Shown here piece by piece: positions 6,750-10,367 of a stretch of DNA of 10,367 nucleotides. The stretch is from Sphingomonadaceae bacterium (GTDB lineage: Bacteria; Pseudomonadota; Alphaproteobacteria; Sphingomonadales; Sphingomonadaceae), in contig JAEMTM010000027.1 in the NCBI GenBank assembly GCA_016462305.1, positions 6,737 to 17,103 of the forward strand, read 5' to 3'. The notes beneath the pieces are model-generated. The model was given only the letters and a program-made list of their open reading frames with translations. It made no database searches and was not told where the DNA came from. The position numbers and the translations under genes were made by a program. Each line of letters starts with the position of its first letter. Position 1 is the first letter of the stretch.

Positions 6750-7502
6750 ATGACGCAAAATGAAATTCCTGGCTGGGCGCGCGGCATCGCCAATAAGCAT
6801 GCTGTGGTTACAGGTGGTAGCAAAGGACTCGGCCGGGCCATTTGTATCGCACTGGCGCAAGCCGGGGCGAGCGTTACAGCCGTAGCGCGGGATCCGGTTG
6901 CCTTACAGGATTTCGCGAAAGAATATCCAAGCATAAAGATATGGCAGGCGGATGTGAATGACCCAGCATTCGGGGCCGAACTCGCACAGCGCCGCGTGGA
7001 TATTTTTGTAAACAATGCCGGCACCAACAACCCTATGCTTATGGTCGACGTGCCCGTTGCTGTTCTGGACCAAATGCTCGATCTCAATGTGCGCGCCGCC
7101 TATTTGGGGGCGCAAGGGGCGGCCCGTGCGATGGTGCAGGCGGCGTCCGGCGGGGTTATCATCAATATAAGCAGCCAGATGGGGCATGTTGGTTCGCCGG
7201 GACGAACAGTTTATTGCATGACTAAACATGCGCTGGAGGGTCTTACAAAAGCGATGGCGGTAGAGCTTGCTTCGCACAACATCCGCGTCAATTCCGTTGC
7301 ACCGACGTTTATCGAGACGCCGATGACCGCGCCAATGCTAGCAAAGCCAGAGTTTCGCGCCTTTGTCGATAGGATGATACCACTTGGCCGAATTGGAACG
7401 CCAGAAGATGTAGCAGCGGCAGTTCTCTATCTGGCATCGCCTGCTGCGAACATGGTTACAGGAACGAGCCTATTGGTCGATGGAGGTTGGACAGCGCAAT
7501 AA
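6750..7502 (+). CDS. Classical short-chain dehydrogenase/reductase (SDR)
   Basis: This 250-residue protein has the typical classical SDR length and motifs in order: cofactor-binding TGGSKGLG (21-28), acidic residue Asp69 in ADVN, NNAG (88-91), Asn113, catalytic Ser in NISSQMG (139-145), catalytic Tyr155 and Lys159 in YCMTK, then NSVAPTFIETPM (181-192) and the C-terminal VTGTSLLVDGGW (236-247). Lys25 in the glycine motif and Arg47 after the second strand suggest NADP(H) preference, though this is not certain. It would interconvert an alcohol and a ketone, or a beta-hydroxy and beta-keto group, in the same pathway as the divergent operon. FabG-like housekeeping use is less likely given the context. 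ATG 6750 is chosen over GTG 6705. It precedes the receptor gene by 152 bases with no convincing terminator between, so read-through is possible. Confidence 0.9.
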   Translation: MTQNEIPGWARGIANKHAVVTGGSKGLGRAICIALAQAGASVTAVARDPVALQDFAKEYPSIKIWQADVNDPAFGAELAQRRVDIFVNNAGTNNPMLMVDVPVAVLDQMLDLNVRAAYLGAQGAARAMVQAASGGVIINISSQMGHVGSPGRTVYCMTKHALEGLTKAMAVELASHNIRVNSVAPTFIETPMTAPMLAKPEFRAFVDRMIPLGRIGTPEDVAAAVLYLASPAANMVTGTSLLVDGGWTAQ

Positions 7503-7555
7503 GCTCGGCTGATAGGCCTTGAGGGTGTGACGCTTTTGCAACGCGAAACCGCTCT

Positions 7556-7571
7556 TTGCATTCGAAGTCAT
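7556..7571 (+). promoter_or_regulatory. Shared 16-bp regulatory motif, copy 2
   Basis: TTGCATTCGAAGTCAT is an exact match to the - strand of 6724-6739. It sits about 85 bases upstream of the receptor start, next to a possible -35 element, so binding there could control receptor expression together with the SDR gene and divergent operon. Confidence 0.55.
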
Positions 7572-7578
7572 ATTTGAC

Positions 7579-7592
7579 TTGCATTCGCAGTC
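7579..7592 (+). promoter_or_regulatory. Shared regulatory motif, imperfect copy 3
   Basis: TTGCATTCGCAGTC differs from the first 14 bases of copy 2 at one position and follows it at a 23-bp interval in the same orientation, close to two helical turns. It could be a second, weaker site for the same regulator. The right half of the palindrome is less well kept. Confidence 0.4.
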
Positions 7593-7654
7593 TTTTTGCA
7601 GTCCACCTAATCGTTCAGAAATTACAGAGTGATCGTTCAAAGGGGTCAAGAGCA

Positions 7655-10279
7655 ATGAAAATCTCAAAAATGCACCTATTGGTAACCACAGCGCCGCTTG
7701 CAGCAATGCTGCTTAGCACGCCATCATATGCACAAGACAAAGCCAGCGATGACACGGGTATCGAGGAAATTATCGTTACCGCGCAGCGCCGTGAAGAAAA
7801 TTTGCAAGACGTTCCGATATCGGTTTCCGCCTTTACTGCCGAACAAATGGCGGCGCGCGGTACAAGTGATATCTCACGGCTTGAAGGCCAAGTTCCCGGT
7901 TTCACATTCGGCCGTTCTGGGTCCGATGCCCGTCCGGCAATTCGTGGTGTCCGGACCGAAAATGTCGGTGTGAATGGCGACACGACGATCGGTTTCTTTA
8001 TTGACGGCGTTTATCAGTCGCGTGCATCACAGGCGACGACCGGCTTTGTCGATATTGAACGGGTCGAAGTCCAGCGCGGTCCCCAAGGGACGCTCTATGG
8101 TCGCAACACCTTTGGCGGAAATATCGTCATTTCGTCTGCCAAACCTTCACTCGAAGGCTATTTTGGCGGCATGGACCTAACTGTCGGCGAAAATGGCCGT
8201 TTCCGGACCGATGCCTTTGTAAACGCGGCACTGAGCGATTCAGTAGCGATCCGTATCGCTGGTTCTTACGAAAAATCCGACGGCTATGTGAAAAACGTCA
8301 ATCCGCTCGGCAATAACCTGTTTGACGACGACAATCGCTATGTCCGTGGGTCATTGTTGTTGCAGCCTAACGACGCGTTCAGCGCGCTGATTAAGTTTGA
8401 TTACTCACGCCGGGTTGGCGCTGGCGGATCGGCTTTTGGCTATAAGCTGGCGGGAAGCTATTTTGACGTCGCCAGCCGTCAGCAACTTTATAATGCGACC
8501 CCAGTGTTCGGCCTGAACACGCGAGGCGGCAACCGCGACGGTGTAAACGACGCTCTTCCCGGGTCGGCTGTTGCAACGAGCGACCTTGGCGTGCCTATTT
8601 TTGCGGCTGGCGATCCTTACACCATCGATACGGACCAAAAGACCATATTGGACTTGGAAAACAAGGCTTGGACAGCAAATCTGGCGTATGATTTCGGCCC
8701 GGTTACCGTGAAGTCCATCACTGGCTATACCGATTTTGGTGCGATCCGCACCTCTGATACCGACTTTTCGGCAAATCAGATCGGCGTCGATTTTCAGGAT
8801 ACGCGGGCAAAGACCTTCAGTCAGGAACTGCAATTGCTTTCCAGCGACACTGAAAGCGCGCTGACCTATGTTTTGGGTGCTTATTATTTCAAGGACAAGC
8901 TGACCGGTATTTTTATCAACGAGCAATATCCGCGCATCATCCGCAACGTAACGCCAAACCTCAATCTGGCGGCAAATGGTGGCGGATTTTATGATCAGCA
9001 GAGAGCGAAGACCGAATCCTACGCCGCTTACGCTCAGGCAAGCTATGCAATAACCGAGCAGCTGAAATTTACAGCCGGCGTTCGGTACACCAGTGACAAG
9101 AAAGACTTTGCCTTTGCCAACGCGAACGCAATTCTTCCAACCGCTGGAACGCCGCCTGTGCCGCAGGGGACAGCGATTACATTGCGCACGGGGCCCATTC
9201 CGGACAGTGCTTTTGGCGTTCAGGGTGCGGCGACCAATTGTACCTTCACGAATTTCCCGCCGCGTTCCGGTTTTCAATGCCTTGCATCCAACACAACAAT
9301 CCTGACCGGTGCGACCTATGATACCAAAAAATTCAACAAGACCACATGGCGGGCAGGTCTGGATTATCAGTTGAGCGATGACAATCTGATGTACGCGTCA
9401 GTATCGACCGGCTTCCGTTCGGGTGGATTCAACTCGGGCCAGGGACCGGCGGCATTGCAGCCAACTTTTAACCCCGAAACGGTGATTGCCTATGAAATCG
9501 GTTCGAAAAACCGGTTTGCCGATAACACGATCCAGATTAACCTCGCGGCGTTTTACAACAACTATAAGGGACTTCAGGAACAGCGTCAGGTGCCAGTCGG
9601 CGCCACAACATTGTCGATCATCGAAAACAGCGGCAAGGCGCGGTCCTATGGCGCAGAAGCCGAAATGATTTGGCAGCCAGTCGATGCGTTGCAAATCGGT
9701 GCGACCTTTGCCTATCTGAACGCAAAATATACTGAATATCGCGACGTACCTGCGCCATTTGGTACCACGATCCTTGTGGCTGATGCGGCAGCATTGACCC
9801 CGACAGTTGTCAACGGCGTGACCATTGCACCCGCTGGTCAGCGCCGTTTGTTTGCCCCTGGCTATAAATGCGGCCTGGTCGCTGGCACAGGCGGAGCGGG
9901 GCAACCGGCGGCAGCCTATGGATGCGACATCAGCGGAAACAGCATTCCCTATTCTCCCGAGTTTACCGGAGCAGTTTACGCATCCTATGAAATTGACTTG
10001 GGCAGCGCAGGTACATTGACGCCTTATGCGTCGATCAACTTCTCCAGCAGCTTTTTCGGACAGCCGTTTAACTCGATCCTAGAAAAGCAGGATGCGTTCA
10101 ACAAAATCGACCTCCGCTTGACTTGGGCCTATAACGAAAATGTCTCGATCCAGGGCTTTGTGACCAACGTGACGGACAAGGTGACTTCAACCCGCTTTGT
10201 ATGGGGCGGCGGCGGTGCGCTGCAAGCAAGCTACGCTCCACCCCGGCTATGGGGTGCGCGGGCAAGCTTCAAATTCTAA
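7655..10279 (+). CDS. TonB-dependent outer-membrane receptor
   Basis: This 874-residue protein imports a ligand across the outer membrane using TonB-ExbBD energy. A Sec signal peptide spans residues 1-26 (charged MKISK, hydrophobic core LLVTTAPLAAMLL, cleavage after SYA). A TonB box EEIIVTAQ follows at about 37-44. The plug domain (about 50-162) has DVPISVSAF, RPAIRGVR, FFIDGVYQS and VQRGPQGTLYGRNTFGG. The rest is a 22-strand barrel ending in the aromatic FKF, as needed for BAM assembly. Cys529/Cys542 and Cys739/Cys757 lie in predicted extracellular loops and may form disulfides. ATG 7655 is chosen over TTG 7556 because the signal peptide begins there and AAAGGGG precedes it at 9 bases; the longer reading would put 33 residues in front of the signal peptide. 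The ligand is unknown. The shared upstream motif ties it to the neighbouring catabolic genes. Confidence 0.93.
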   Translation: MKISKMHLLVTTAPLAAMLLSTPSYAQDKASDDTGIEEIIVTAQRREENLQDVPISVSAFTAEQMAARGTSDISRLEGQVPGFTFGRSGSDARPAIRGVRTENVGVNGDTTIGFFIDGVYQSRASQATTGFVDIERVEVQRGPQGTLYGRNTFGGNIVISSAKPSLEGYFGGMDLTVGENGRFRTDAFVNAALSDSVAIRIAGSYEKSDGYVKNVNPLGNNLFDDDNRYVRGSLLLQPNDAFSALIKFDYSRRVGAGGSAFGYKLAGSYFDVASRQQLYNATPVFGLNTRGGNRDGVNDALPGSAVATSDLGVPIFAAGDPYTIDTDQKTILDLENKAWTANLAYDFGPVTVKSITGYTDFGAIRTSDTDFSANQIGVDFQDTRAKTFSQELQLLSSDTESALTYVLGAYYFKDKLTGIFINEQYPRIIRNVTPNLNLAANGGGFYDQQRAKTESYAAYAQASYAITEQLKFTAGVRYTSDKKDFAFANANAILPTAGTPPVPQGTAITLRTGPIPDSAFGVQGAATNCTFTNFPPRSGFQCLASNTTILTGATYDTKKFNKTTWRAGLDYQLSDDNLMYASVSTGFRSGGFNSGQGPAALQPTFNPETVIAYEIGSKNRFADNTIQINLAAFYNNYKGLQEQRQVPVGATTLSIIENSGKARSYGAEAEMIWQPVDALQIGATFAYLNAKYTEYRDVPAPFGTTILVADAAALTPTVVNGVTIAPAGQRRLFAPGYKCGLVAGTGGAGQPAAAYGCDISGNSIPYSPEFTGAVYASYEIDLGSAGTLTPYASINFSSSFFGQPFNSILEKQDAFNKIDLRLTWAYNENVSIQGFVTNVTDKVTSTRFVWGGGGALQASYAPPRLWGARASFKF

Positions 10280-10302
10280 TCAGGCTAATCAGGCTAATCA
10301 GG
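10276..10302 (+). repeat. Three tandem 9-bp repeats spanning the receptor stop codon
   Basis: CTAATCAGG occurs three times in a row, followed by a degraded partial unit (CTTAG). The unit length is a multiple of three, so each copy gives an in-frame TAA: the real stop at 10277-10279 is followed by two further stops at 9-base intervals. It may be replication slippage or a fail-safe against read-through. Confidence 0.85.
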
Positions 10303-10310
10303 CTTAGTAT

Positions 10311-10340
10311 CGAAGGGCGGAACTGCGGTTTCGCCCTTCG
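10311..10340 (+). terminator. Strong hairpin downstream of the receptor gene, probable terminator
   Basis: CGAAGGGCG and CGCCCTTCG form a perfect 9-bp stem. Inside it GAAC pairs with GTTT (one G-U), leaving a TGCG tetraloop, for a 13-bp stem in all. It lies 31 bases after the stop. The following sequence (TTCATT) is only weakly T-rich, so termination may be imperfect or bidirectional, or the hairpin may mainly protect the mRNA 3' end. Confidence 0.65.
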
Positions 10341-10367
10341 TTCATTGGTGCCTGTATTTTAACGGAG

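Larger units (their letters stand above)
7503..7654. promoter_or_regulatory. Leader and control region of the TonB-dependent receptor gene
   Basis: This gap holds two copies of the shared motif (7556-7571 and 7579-7592) with TTGACT (7574-7579) between and touching the second; TTGACT could be a -35 element, but no good -10 follows at 17 bases. Further on are two direct copies of ATCGTTCA (7610-7617 and 7632-7639) and the ribosome-binding AAAGGGG (7639-7645) nine bases before ATG 7655. I see no strong terminator hairpin after the SDR gene. Confidence 0.5.

Noticed and set aside
7503..7555. Possible terminator after the SDR gene
   Set aside because: Only 3-5 bp broken stems can be drawn and there is no U-run.
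7556..7654. TTG start extending the receptor by 33 residues
   Set aside because: It would bury the signal peptide, and it begins inside the shared regulatory motif. ATG 7655 has AAAGGGG and a clean signal sequence.
8405..9277. Open frame of 290 codons on the - strand
   Set aside because: It is antisense to the TonB-dependent receptor, with Arg- and Cys-rich translation, no recognisable domain and no ribosome-binding support.

Overview
The window looks like a catabolic or uptake gene cluster from an alphaproteobacterium, most likely Sphingomonadales. This rests on moderately high G+C, dense alphaproteobacterial-style gene packing, and a large TonB-dependent receptor with the plug motifs common in sphingomonads. 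No rRNA, tRNA, insertion sequence, phage gene or CRISPR array is visible.

Layout. (i) 49-1769, + strand: two overlapping genes, each encoding a protein with two NTF2/SnoaL-like domains. The frame of the first gene is open to the left edge, so its true start is uncertain. (ii) 1785-6669, - strand: a tightly overlapping five-gene operon read from right to left. In transcription order it encodes a histidinol-dehydrogenase-family enzyme, a LacI-family regulator, an alpha/beta hydrolase, a stand-alone MetE-C-terminal-like zinc protein, and an HpcH/HpaI-type aldolase. Every junction overlaps. (iii) 6670-6749: a divergent control region. (iv) 6750-7502, + strand: a classical short-chain dehydrogenase. 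(v) 7655-10279, + strand: a TonB-dependent receptor with signal peptide, followed by a 9-bp tandem repeat that repeats the stop codon and by a strong hairpin.

How the parts may fit (inference). The receptor would bring a substrate across the outer membrane. The hydrolase, the two dehydrogenases (one possibly taking an alcohol to a carboxylate), the zinc-dependent methyl- or thiol-transfer protein, the pyruvate-type aldolase and the SnoaL-like proteins would process it, under the LacI-type repressor. The substrate cannot be read from the sequence. No histidine-biosynthesis gene is nearby, so the HisD homologue is probably a catabolic paralogue.

The best regulatory evidence is an exact 16-bp sequence, TTGCATTCGAAGTCAT. 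It occurs between the divergent operon and the dehydrogenase (- strand) and again upstream of the receptor gene (+ strand). A one-mismatch copy of its first 14 bases lies 23 bp after the second site. The core is a CG-centred imperfect palindrome, as expected for a LacI-family operator, so the dehydrogenase, the receptor and the divergent operon probably form one regulon. A different CG-centred 14-bp palindrome also lies in the divergent region.
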